In this document: one piece after another, positions 7,688 through 19,600 of the stretch | How positions within the stretch are numbered: position 1 is the stretch's first letter | Layout of the letters: each line of letters opens with the position of its first letter | NCBI GenBank assembly: GCA_903905455.1 | Contig: CAIVGN010000224.1 | Span: 1 to 64,000 of the forward strand | Reading direction: 5' to 3' | Source of the DNA: an uncultured Archangium sp. | GTDB taxonomy: Bacteria > Myxococcota > Myxococcia > Myxococcales > Myxococcaceae | DNA: 64,000 nucleotides | Translations under genes and position numbers: made by a program | The notes under the pieces: generated by a model | Told to the model about the DNA's origin: nothing | What the model saw: only the letters and a program-made list of their open reading frames with translations | Databases searched by the model: none

Positions 7688-10600
7688 TTACTTCTTCAAC
7701 TGCACCTCGACGTTGATGCCGACGGCCACGCGCAAGGCGTGGAGGTCTTCCCCGAGCGCGAAGACGAGCAGATCGCGGATCTTCGAGCGCGGCTGCACGC
7801 GGTAGTTCGGGCCCGTCTCGGCCATCACCATGCGCTTGACCGGCTCGATCTCGCCGGCCACGAAGGCGCCGGCGCGGGTGGCCGAGAGCTCGGCCCCCTC
7901 GAGGTAGTTGCGCAGATCGTTGGGCGTGGCGATCTTCACGTACTCCTTCGTGACCCGGGCCAGCGCATCGCGGGCCTGCGGCGTGAGGTGCTTCTCCAGC
8001 AGCTTGCGCTCGGTGTCGATGGCCCGGAGATCGGCCGTGAAGCGGAAGCGATCGACCGAGAGGCTGATGGCCGCCTGCAGCACCGCCTCGAGCCGCTCGC
8101 CGGAGAGCCGCTGGGTCAGCGCCAGCTCGGGCCGCAGCAACGACATGGTGCGGCCCAGCAGGTAGTAGACCTCGCGCTGACCCGTCTCGCTGAAGAACTT
8201 CCCGCCGAAGCGGAGCGCGACCGGGTCGGTGTGACAGATCTCGACGCCCACCATGGGGTCGGGCGCGGGCTCGGTGGTGCGCTTGGCCATGCGCTCGCGC
8301 GTCGTCACCAGGAACGGCGAGAACACCGCCACCTGGTCCATGCCCAGCAACCGCGAGACGTAGCGGTAGTGGTGAATCTGGTACTCCTGCGCCGCCGCGA
8401 CGTCGATGAAGTGCTTCTTGGGCACGATGCCGTAGCGGGTGAAGTCCTCCTTGTAGAGCACGCCGGCCTGCTCGAAGAGGATCGCCAGCAGGTCCGACAG
8501 CGGGCCGCGCACCTTGGGGTGGAAGAGGTGCTCGGTCCACAGCCGGTCGGTGAGCTGGCGCTGCGCGACCTCGCGCTTCTTCGCGTACGGAGACAGCTTG
8601 GTGAGGATCTCCTTCTCCCCGGGGCCCGGATCACCGATCAGCCCTGACATGACCTGGGCGGCGATCCACGCCGAGTCGTAGTCCTTGCGGCGGGCGGCCA
8701 ACTCGGCGAGCGCCGAGGCCACCTTGCCGGGGTTCGCGGTGGTGGGCAACGCGCGGCGCCAGGCCTCGACCGCCTCGTTCTCCATGCCCGGCTGGTTCTG
8801 CGCGAGCCCCGCGTACAGTTCCTGGATCTCGACGTTCTCGGGCATGCCCGAGGCGACGACCTTGTAGACCTGCACGGCGGCCTCGGGCGCCTTGAGGGCG
8901 TTGAGGTACAGGTCGCCGAGGGCCTTCCAGAAGTTCATGCGGACCGGGTGCGTCTCCGGCGTCTTGGGGATGCGCCCGATCATCCGCTTGTAGTTCTCGT
9001 CGAGCTGCTGCCACTTCTTGGCCCGGCCGAGCATCTGCTCGAGCGCGCTGAAGGCCTCGACGAACCGCCAGTCGGCGTCGAGCGCGGAGTTCATGCACGC
9101 CGCGGCCTTGTCGAAGTCGGCCAGCTCGTCGCGGTTGATCTCGCCCAACGCGAACCACACCCGCTTGGCGCGCTGGAGATCCTGCTGCAGCGCGGGCACC
9201 GAGAGCATCTTCTCGAGCATCTCGGCGGCCTTCGCACCCTGCTTCGTCTCCCGGTACAGCACGTAGAGCGCGTCCATCACGTCGAGCGCGTCCTGGCGGA
9301 TGCGCAAGGCGGACAGGTACGCGTCGATGGAGATGTAGGGGTCGGAGAGCTTGTCGCGGGCCACCGCGCCCAGCTCGACGGCGGCTTCGTACTTGGCCTC
9401 ACCGTCGAGGCCCTCCACGAGCTTCTGGCGGTAGTCGACCGAGCGGTCGAACTGCTGCGCCTGCTCCATGAGCACCACCATCGAGCGCAGCGACGGCTCG
9501 TGCCCGGGGTCGATGCCCAGCGCCTTCTCGAAGTGGTTCTGCGCCCGGTCGAACTGGCGCAGGTTCAGGTGCACGTCGCCGAGCGTCCAGTAGATCTCCG
9601 CGACCTCGAGGTCGGTGAGATCACCGCGGTGGTGCACGAGGATCGACTGGTACACGCGCTGCGCCTCTTCGAAGCGCTTGGCGTGCATCAGCAGGTTGCC
9701 GTAGCCCTCGAGCACCGGCAGGTACGTGGCGTCGAGCTGGTAGGCACGCTCGAAGGCGCCCAGCGCCTTGTCGCGCTTGCCGTTCTTTTCCGAGACGTAG
9801 CCCAGTCGGTAATGGCGCCGGCACATCTCGCGCGCGAGCTCCGGGTCGTCGGGCGTCTGGGCGTACTGCTGGCCCAGGCGCATGGTGACGATGTCGAGCA
9901 TCGCCTCGCAGCGATCGTACCGTTCGGTCGCGAGGTAGATGTCGGCCAGCGGCTGCGCGGCCTGCAGCAGGTCCGGCTGCAGCTTGAGCGCCTCTTCGTA
10001 GGCCCCGGTGGCCTGGTCGCGGTCTTCCTTCTCGTCGTAGTAGCGCCCGACCTCCACGAAGGCCTCGGCGCGGGCCTGCGGCTCTTCGGTCTGGCGGGCC
10101 TCCTCGACCAGCGCCTTCTCGTAGTTCTCGAAGTCGCGCTCGAGCTGGTAGATGCCCTTGAGCGCGCGGATCGCCGGGAGATACGCGGCGTCGATGCGCA
10201 GCGCCTCCAGGTAGCAACGCTTGGCGCTGCCGGCGTCGATCAACATGTCTTCGTTGATCTTGCCCATGCGGTACCAGAGCTCGACGGCCTCGGGCGTCTG
10301 GCCCAGCACCTGCGCCTCGCGCTCGAGCATCTCCAGGGCGAAGGGCCAGTTCCCCGAGCGCTCGAAGAGCATGCCCAGCGCGTGCATCGCGGGGCGGCAG
10401 CGCGGGTCGAGCTCGATGGCCTGCTGGTACGCGGTGACGGCGCGGTCCACGGCCCGGAGCTGCTGGTGGAAGATGTCGCCCATCTCCACGCACAGCTCGG
10501 CCTTCTCGGTCGGGTTGGTGAGAAGGTTGATGTGGCGATCGACGACGCCGATGAGCTCGTCCCACCGGCCCTGCGACTTGCGCAGGCGCTCCAGCGTCTT

Positions 10601-13600
10601 GATCGCCTGGAGGTTCTGAGGGTCGACCTGCAGCGCGGCCTCGATGCACGCGTCGGCGTGCCCGAGGTTCTGGTAGCGCTCCTCCCAGATGGTCGCGGAG
10701 CGGAAGAGGATCTTCACCCGCTCGCGGTAGTCGGAGGTGAGCTCGATCTGCCGCTCGTAGACGGCGAGCAACTCGGCCGGGCGATCGAGCTTCGAGTACA
10801 GCTGCTCGAGCGAGGTCAGCGCGTGGGCGTTGGCCGGGTCGAACTCGAGGGCCTGGCGGTAGCCTTCGACGGCCGCCTCGTCGTCCTGCAGATCGCGCTC
10901 GTAGACCTGCGCGACCTCGACCTGGATCGCCGCCCGATCTTCCGGCGTCGGCGCGATGTCGCGCATGCGCATCAGCGTGCTGGCGACCGCCGGGTGGTTG
11001 CCCTGGCGGCGCTGCAAGGTGACGAGCACCCCGAGGGTCTCGAGATCCGGCTCGAGCTCGAGCGCGCGCACCAGCGCGTTCTCCGACTCGGCGGGGTTCT
11101 CCATCTGCTCGTCGTAGACCCGGGCGATCTCCCGGAGGATCTCCTTGCGCCGCTCGATGCTGCCGGCGGCCTCCAGCTTCTGCTCGAGCGAGACGACGTA
11201 TTCCTTGTTCTGGCCACGGCGGGCGAACATCGCCGCCAGCCGCTCGAGGGCGGTGTCGTTGGTGGGGTCGAACTCCAGGATGCGACGCAGCGCCGCCTCG
11301 GCGGCCACCGGGTCATCGAGCTTGGTGTCGTGGACGCGGGCCAGCGTGAGGTACAGGCGCTCGGCGAGCGGCCCGCGGGGCACGGCGTCGGCGATCTCGT
11401 CGTACACCGCGGCCAGCTCGTCGTAGCTGCCGGTCTCCTCGGCGAGGCGCTCGACCTGCTCGCGCACGTCGTCCTGGTCGGGGCTGAGCTGGATGGCGCG
11501 GCAGTACTGCAGGAAGGCGACGTGCTTGGCGCCGAGCTTCTGCTCCTGCACGCGGGCCAGTTCGCGCAGCGCGACCACCTTCTCCTGGTCCGTGGCCAGG
11601 TTCGGGAGGAACCGGTCCATCGCCTGGGCGTAGCTGCGCCAGTCGTTGAGCCGCCCGAAGAGCTCGAGCGCCTGCTCGTAGGCCAGGCGGTTCGAGGGGT
11701 CGATCTCCAGCACGCGCTCGAGAGCGGCGCCGGCCATCTCCAGCTTGTTCGCCGGGCCCTTCCAGATCTCGGCGATTTGGTAGGCGGTCTTCGCGGCGTC
11801 TTCGCGTTCCTCGAGCTGCAGCTGCACCTGCACCTTCGCCTCGAGCGTGCGCACCGCGTCGGGCCAGGCCTTGAGCTTCACGAAGACCGCGTTGAGCCGG
11901 TCGAGTTCCTGCACCTGGTGCGGGTCGACCTCGAGGGCCCGGCGCGCGGCGTCGAGGGCCTCTTCGCGGCGCGCGGTCTCGGCGATGATCTCGGCGAGGC
12001 GGATGCGGATCAGCTTGATCCCGGACTGGTCTTCCTGGAGCGGGATCAGCCGCCGCAGCACGATCACCAGGTCTTCGCGCTTGTTGAGCTGGTCGAAGAT
12101 GTCGCGCAGCGCCTCCATTGCGCCGCGGTGCCGCTGGTCACGCTCGAGGGCCGCCTTGAAGAACGGCACGGCGTCTTCGCCGCGATCGAGCTGCTGCCAC
12201 AGCACCCTGCCCAGCCGCTCGTTGAGCCGCACCAGTTCGCGCGGGTCGACGGTGAACTGCAGCTTCCACTGCAACAGCTCCCGGAGTTCCTCGGCCTTCT
12301 GGCCGCGCTCCAGCAGCCGGGTCAGCGCCTCGAAGGCCTGCTCGTTGCGCGGGTTCTTCTCCAGCAGCTCACGGTAGAGCTTGATCGAGTGCTCGACGTC
12401 GTCGAGCCCCTCGGCCGAGGTGACGGCCATCTTTCCCAGCAGGCGCTCCTTCTCGGCGCCCTGCACCAGCTCGCGCTGCGCCTCCAGCACGCGGTACAGC
12501 TTGTCGCTGGCCTTCGCCTGCTCGTAGAGGATCTCCAACGAGCGCAGCGAGGGGAGGTGCCTGGGGTCTGCCTCGAGCACCTTCTCGAACGCACCGGCGG
12601 CGCGATCGGGGTTGTCGAGTTTCTCCATCGCGAGCTGCCCGAGCCGGAAGTACAGCGCCACGCGCTCCGCGGGCTCGGTGACCTGGAAGGCCATCACCTC
12701 GATGATGTCGGCCTGCTTGTCGGGGAAGTCGAGCTCACCGTAGAGGCGATCCAGCGCGGGCAGCGCCTTGGAAGAAGACTCGGCATGCGCGGTGCGGGCC
12801 TTCTCGTAGAAGACCACCGCCTGCTCCTTCTCGTCGAGCCGCTGCTCGGAGATCTGGGCGATGGCGAAGCACACCTCGGCCGTGTCCTGCGGCTCGGCGA
12901 TGCGCGGCAGCTCGGCCTGCAGCGCGTGCACCAGCTCGTCGTAGGACGAAGCGGCGGCGCCGGCGGCGATCAGGCTCTTGCGGATCTGGGCGTCGTTGGG
13001 GTCTTCCTTGAAGGCCCGGTAGTACGCGAGGTAGGCGAGCTCGGGCTCGGCCTGGCCCTCACGCAGGAGCGCCAGCTCGACGAGCAGCGTCTTGCGCTCG
13101 ACCTGGTCGGGCGACACGCCGACCCGTGACTCGATGAGCTGGGCCAGCTTCACCGCGTCGCTCGCCCGGCGGAAGGCGCCGGCGAGGATCTCGAAGGCCT
13201 GCTGGTTCTGCGGCTCGCGCTGCACGAGCCCCTCCATGCGCTGCAGCGAGCCCTCGTGGCGGGCGTTGGCGGCGAGCAGTTCGCGGTACAGGTCGAGCGC
13301 GCCCTGCTTGTCGAGGAGCTTCGTCTCACGCACCACCGCGAGCTTGAAGCTCAGCGGGGGCTGCTCTTCGGGGGGCAGCGCGCGAATGCGCCGCGCCAGG
13401 ACGTCGGCCAGCTCGGGCCAGCGCTGCTGCGTCTCGGCGAGGCGCTCCATCTTGAGCAACGCGTTGGCGTCGTCGGGCGAGAGTTCGAGCAGCCGGCGGA
13501 AGGTGGCGATCGCCCCGTTGGGATCCTTGAGCTGTTCTTCCTGCAGCGAGCCGATCTGGAAGAGCAGCGCCGAGCGGCGCCCGGTGTCCTCCTCGATGGT

Positions 13601-16600
13601 GAGCTGGCGCTTGAGCACGTCGAGCAGCTCGTTGACCCGCCCCTGGCGGGAGAAGAGCTGCCCCATCTGCTGCATGGCCTCGGCGTCGGTGGGCACGAGC
13701 TCCATCACCCGCTTCCACGACTCGATCGATTCCTGTTCTTCGTCGGCCTGGGCCTGGAGCCGCGCCAGCGCGCGGTACAGCTCGGCGCGCGCGGCGTCGT
13801 TCGAGGCGCGGGGGGCGACCTCGGTCAGTAGCGAGGCCATCTCGTCTTCGGCGTCGGCCTGCTTGTAGAAGCTGAGCACCAGCTCGAGATTCTTCGCCTC
13901 GTCGGGCAACTCGCGCAGCGCGCGGGCCGAGACCACGAAGGCCATCTCGGCGTTGTCGAGCTGCTGCGAATAGAGCTCCGCCATCTTGCGCAGCAACGCG
14001 GCCCGTTCGGCGGCCTGGGGCTCTGCGCCGACGCGCGCCTCGAGCATCTGCACCAGCTTGAGGTGCTCACCTTCGTTCGCGAACACCGGTTCCAGCGTGC
14101 TCGCGGCCTCACCCTTCAATGGATTGTCTGAACGCGCCATTTCTTCGAGAGCACCGACGGCCCCTGCGTGGGCAGGTTTCCGGCGCAATACCTCCTGAAA
14201 CGTCGAGAGCGCCCCTCGGGGGTCACTCAGACGGGTGAGCTTCAATCGGCCGAGGCGCACCAACAACTCCAGCGCCTCTTCTTCCTTCTGCCGTGCTTCC
14301 GCGAGCTGGATCTCCCGACCCAGCAACACGGCGAGCTCCGGCCACTGCTCGGTCTCCGCGAGAATGCGGCCCAGCAGCTTGATGGCATTGGGCTCCTCGG
14401 GCTTGCGCTCGAGGATCGCCTGGTAGCACTGCGCAGCCAGCGCCTTGTCGGACAGCGTGTCTTCCGCGAGGTTCGCCAGCTCGAAGAGCAGGTTCACCTG
14501 GTTGGCGACGTTGGTCTCCAACCCCAGCTGCCGCCGCATGACGATCGACAACTCGCGGAACTGCGAGGTGCGCCGGAAGATTCGCCCCAACTGCTCGAGG
14601 ACGAACATGTCCTTCGGGTCGCGGGCCAGGACCTCGTTCCACGCGCGGGCGGCGAGGTCGAAACGGCTGAGCCGGTCGCCGTAGATGACCGCGAGCCGGC
14701 GCCACAGCTCGCCAGCCAACGGCTCCTTGATGCCCCGCTCCAGCGCGTCTTCGTAGGCCGCGGTGAGCTCCTCGAAGGCCCCGAGATCGGCGGCCAGGCG
14801 CTCGAGCTCTTCGCGCACCTCGACGTCGTCGGGCTGCTCTCCGAACGCGCGCAGCCGCGCCGTGAGCGCGAGGTTCTTCTGGCCCACCGCCTCGCGGAGG
14901 TTGGCGATCTCGAGCAGCAGCGGAATGCGCCGCGACGGCTCGGCGGCCGAGAGGCGGACGTCGAGCACCTCGACGAGCTTCTTGAGATCGTTGACCTCCC
15001 GGTAGGCCCCCTCGAGTTGGCGGGCCGCCTCGAGCCGCGCCGAGTCGACGCTGAGCATGCGCTCGAGCGCCGCGATCACCTGCGGCTCGGTCTTCGAGAA
15101 CTGGAGCGCCGCGCCGAACGAGCGGAGCGCCTCGGCGTGCTGCAGCTCCTTCTCGAGGATCAGTCCTCTCTTGACGATGAGCGCGAGCCGCTCGGCGTCG
15201 TCGGCCGCGCCCTCGGCGAGCTGCGCCAGCACGTCGGCCTGCTCGAGCACGCGCTTCGACTTGCCGAAGAGCCGCTCGAGGGTGACCAGCACCTCGCGGG
15301 AGCGCTGAATGGCGAACGCCAGCTTGAGCGACTCGACGGCCTGTTCGTCGTCGCCGGCGCTCTCGAAGGCCTCGCCCGCCTTGAGCAGCAGCTCGAAGCG
15401 CTCGGCGGGGTCGGTCGCGAGCTGCGCCTTCTTGGCGTAGACGTCCGAGAGGCTCTTGGCGTTTTTCGACTTCTCGTAGAGCCGCGAGAGGCTGTCGAGG
15501 GCCTGCCTGTCTTGCGGCGCGTGCTCGAGCAGCTGCTTCCAGACGGTGGTGGCCTCGTCGGGCTCGCCGAGTTGCTCGCGCAACTCCCCCGCCCGTCGCA
15601 GCAGCGGCACCACGTGCTCGTCGCCGGCCGGTAGCTCTTCGACGGTCGACTCGTAGATCTCGGCCAGCTCGCCGAAGGACCCCGTGATGCGCGCCAGGCG
15701 CTCGAGCTCCTGCTGTACGCCGTCGCGATCCAGGCCGTCGGTGAAGGCCTTGAGCGCGTTCATGAACGCCGCCTCGGGCTGGGCGAGGTCTCTCTCGAGG
15801 ATCGCGCGGATCTCCCCGGCGATGCGCGAGCGCTCGGTCAGCGAGGTAGCGTGGACCTGGCGGGCCTCGCGAATGGCGATGCGTCGCTGGTGATCGCCGG
15901 TGCGCGCGAGCACCGCGTCGAGGATCTCCGCAGCGGCCGAACCATCTTCGTCGGCGCTGCGAGCCCAGGTCTCGAGGGCTTCGCGGGTCCCTTCGTGGGC
16001 CGCGTCTTCGCTGAGAATCTGGCGGTACACCTCGAGGGCCCCGCGGGGGTCCGAGAGGCGGTTCTGCCGGAGCGCGGCGAGCCGGAACGCGAGCTCCCGG
16101 CCCTGGGGGCTCTGCCCTTCCTGGTTGCGACGCAGCTCCAGGGCGAAGGCCAGCTCCTGCGGCTTGTCGAGCTCGGCGTAGAGGCGGTCGAGGGCCGTGG
16201 CGGCCTCGCGCGCGAGCACGTCGCGCGCGGCGATGAGGCGCCAGTTGCTGGCCGCCCGCTCGAGATCCTGGAGCTTCTGCTCCGAGAGCACCGCGGCCTC
16301 GCGATCGAGCGCCGAGCGAGCAGCAGGGTCAGCCTCGAGCTGCGCGAGGCGCTCGGTGATCGGCACCAACGCCTGGAACTCCTCGCGGGTCCGGTGCAGC
16401 CGCTGCAGTGAGCGCAGCGCCTCGAGGTGCTTGGCGTCGAGCACCAGCACGGCGCGCAGGTGCTTGACGGCCTGGTCCTGGTCGTCGAGCTTCTTCTCGT
16501 AGACGTCGGCCAACTCGCGGTGGAGCGCGATGGCAACCGGCTCGGCGCCGGCCTCGATGATCTCCTCGAGCACCTCGGCGTAGCTGTCGAGTGCGTCGGC

Positions 16601-19600
16601 GTCTTCGGCGGCGCCGCGAGCGGCCGCGCGAATGTCCCCATCCTCGGGCGCCAGCCGCATCGCCGTGGCCAGCGACGCGAAGGCCTGCTCGGGCTGGCGC
16701 AACTGCACGGTGTGCAGCTCGGAGGCCCGGCGCAGGGCGTTGATCTTCTCCAGCGAGTCCTTCGAGGACTCGGCGATGATCGCCAGCGCGCCCACCTGCT
16801 TGCGGTGATCGTTGGCGGCCTCGTAGGCAGGCAGCAACGCCCGCGCGGCGGCCTCGCGGTGGTCGGCGTCGGTCAGCAGGTTCTCGAGCGCGGCGGTGGC
16901 GTCGGCGTCGTTGGGCTTCTGCACCAACACCTCGCCGTAGCGCGAGATCGCCTCCGCCTTGTCGCCCAGCGCCGTCTCCAGCAGGCGCGCCCGCTGCATC
17001 GACAGCGCCGACGCCTTCTCCTTCTCGCCCCCCTGCTCGTAGAGCGCGATCAGCCGCGCCTGGGCCTGGGTGAGCTCGCGGAACTGGCCGCCCTGCTCGA
17101 GCAACTGCATCAGCCGCGGCAACTGGTCGAGCTCCGGGGCCCCGGCCTTGATGGCCTCCGACAGCGCGCTGGCCGCCTCGCGGGGCCGGTTGAGTTCGCT
17201 GTTCACCTGGGTCAACTGCAAGCCGAGCGCGACCTTGTCTTCGGGCGGCGCGATGGCGAGCCTGCGCCGGAGCACCTGGTCGGTCTCGGCCCAGCGCCGC
17301 GCGACGAGGTACAGCTCCGAGAGGCGCAACAACAGCTCAGGCTGATCCGGGCTCTTCTCCAGCCCCTTCTTGAGGGCGTGGGCGGCTTCGTCCACCGCGC
17401 CCACCGCTTCGGCCAGCTCCGAGGCCTCGAGCAACAACGACACGGCGAGCGCGGGGTCCTCCACCTTCGAGGCGAGGTCGGTGAAGGTGCGCGCGAGTTC
17501 CTGCTCTGCCTTGACGGCCCGGCCGAGGCGCACGGCCTCGGCGCGGAAGGTGGTGTCGGCGGGATCGAGGGTCAGCCCGCGCAGCCGGAGATCGAAGGCC
17601 GCGCGCTCGTCGATGAGCCGCTTCTCCGTGGTCTCGGCGAGCATGCCCAGCAGGTGCTTCTGCTCGTCGCGGTCCTGCACTGACGAGAGCTGCACGAGCA
17701 GCGACGCGACCTGGCGCTGGTAGTCGCCGGCCTTGGCGTACACCGGCGCGAGGGCGCGAGAGATGTCGCCCTGCCGTACCCCCTGGGCCGCGAGGCGTTC
17801 CAGGCCGCCGACGACCGAGGCCGCCTCGTTCCCCTCGTCGAGGAGGTTCAGGTACAGCTTCACCGCGTCTTCACGGCGGTTGAGGCGCTCGGAATAGAGC
17901 TGCGCCAACCGGGCGCGCCACTCCTGCCGCTCGGCGGGCGAGTCGGCCAGGGCGAGCAGTCGCTCGGCGACCACGGCCACCTCTTCCCACAAGCCCACGT
18001 TCGCAGCCGCGGCGCCCAACTTCTTGAGCGTCTGCACGCTGTCGGGGTCGAGCTCGAGGATCTTGCGGTACACCGCCGCCGCCGACGCCGGGTCCGCGGC
18101 CGAGGCCTCGAGCTTGCGGGCCTCCGCTTCGAGCTTCGAGCGCGGGTCTTGCGGTTCTTCGGCCAACGCCTTGCGCATCGCCGCGAGGGCCTGGGTCGCC
18201 TGCGCGTCGTCGGGCTGGCGCTTCTGCACCTCGAGCCAGGCCTCCTGGGCTTCGGCCGGACGGTCGAGCGACTGGAGCAACGTACCGAGCGTGCGCCACA
18301 GCGTGGCCTGGGCCTCCGGCGGCGCCACCTGCGCCGCGCGGCGCAGCGAGAGCGCAAGCTGGGGCTGTGCCTGGGCACGCTGGGCGGCCTCGGTCAGCGA
18401 CGAGAGCAACGAGCTCTTCGCCGGGTCGAGCGGAAGCGCGAGCGACAGCACGTGGAACGCCTTCGTCGCGTCCCCCCGGTCTTCGCAGACCATGGCCACC
18501 AGCTCGCACAGGGCCACGCGATCGGCGATCGGCCGCGGCGCCGAGGCGGCGAGTTCCACCAGGGGCCACAGGGCCTCGAGGTTGCCGTCGTCGGCGTAGA
18601 GCCCCGCGAGGCGGTAGGCGACCTGCGCGTTGTTGGGGTCGACCTTGAAGGCCGCCTCGACGTGCGCGCGCGAGGCATTGAGATCCTTGAGCAGCTTGAG
18701 CGTGAGATCCGCGAGGTTGAGCCGCAGCGCCACCTGGCCCTGCTTGTCCTTGAGCGTGGCGAGGTGCCGCTCGAGCACCGCCATGCCGTCCGCCGGCTTG
18801 CCCACGGCGATCAACGCCTCGCTGGCCAGCTCGGCCGCGTCGGGCCTCGAGGGGTCGAGCTTCGAGGCCTGCTCGAAGGCATCGGCCGCGCCCTGCTGAT
18901 CGTTCAACTTCGAGAGCAGCACCTGGCCGATGCGCAGGTGGAGATCGACCTTCGCCTGCTTGTCGCGCGTGTCGCCGGCGAGCTTGCTGAAGACCGTGAG
19001 CGCGACCCGCACGTCGCCGATCTTGATCGCCACCTGCTCGAGCAGCTCGAGGGCGTCGGGCATGGCCGGCCACAGGGCGAAGCAGCGGTCGATGGCTTCC
19101 TTGACCTTGTCGACGGCCCCCGGCTCGTAGAACGCGTACATGCGCGCGACCTGCAGCGAGAGCCGCGCGGCCACGCGACGCTCGCGCTCCTCGAGCGACT
19201 GCGCCTTGAGCTGCTTGACCTTGTCGCGCCAGACGTACTCGAGCTTGGTGAGGTCCTTCTGGATGGTCTGCGCGCGGGCGTTCTTGCCGTCGACGGCGAG
19301 CGCACGCACCAGGGCCTTGGTGGCCAGCCCGTGTTCCTGCGGGTAGTTGATGAGGCTCTCGGCGAAGGCGACGTACTCGTCGACCAGCTCGCGATCGCCC
19401 AGGGCGGCCCGCTCGCGCTCGAGCGAGTCGAAGCCCGAGGTGTGACGGCCCTCGTGGAGCAGCAGCTTGCGCGCCTTCTGGTACGCCTGCCGCTCCTGGG
19501 GCGAAGCGCGCGACGCGAGCTGGTAGCACAGCACCGCGCGATCCCGCCGCTGGAGCTTCGTCTCGTAGAGCTCGCCGGCGCGCAGGTAGATGGCGGCGGC

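Noticed and set aside
8948-13129. 1393-codon open frame on the plus strand inside gltI
   Set aside because: It is antisense to the TPR gene, low in sequence complexity (Leu/Arg/Val/Glu/His) and has no recognisable domain. Long antisense frames are expected from GC-rich codon use.
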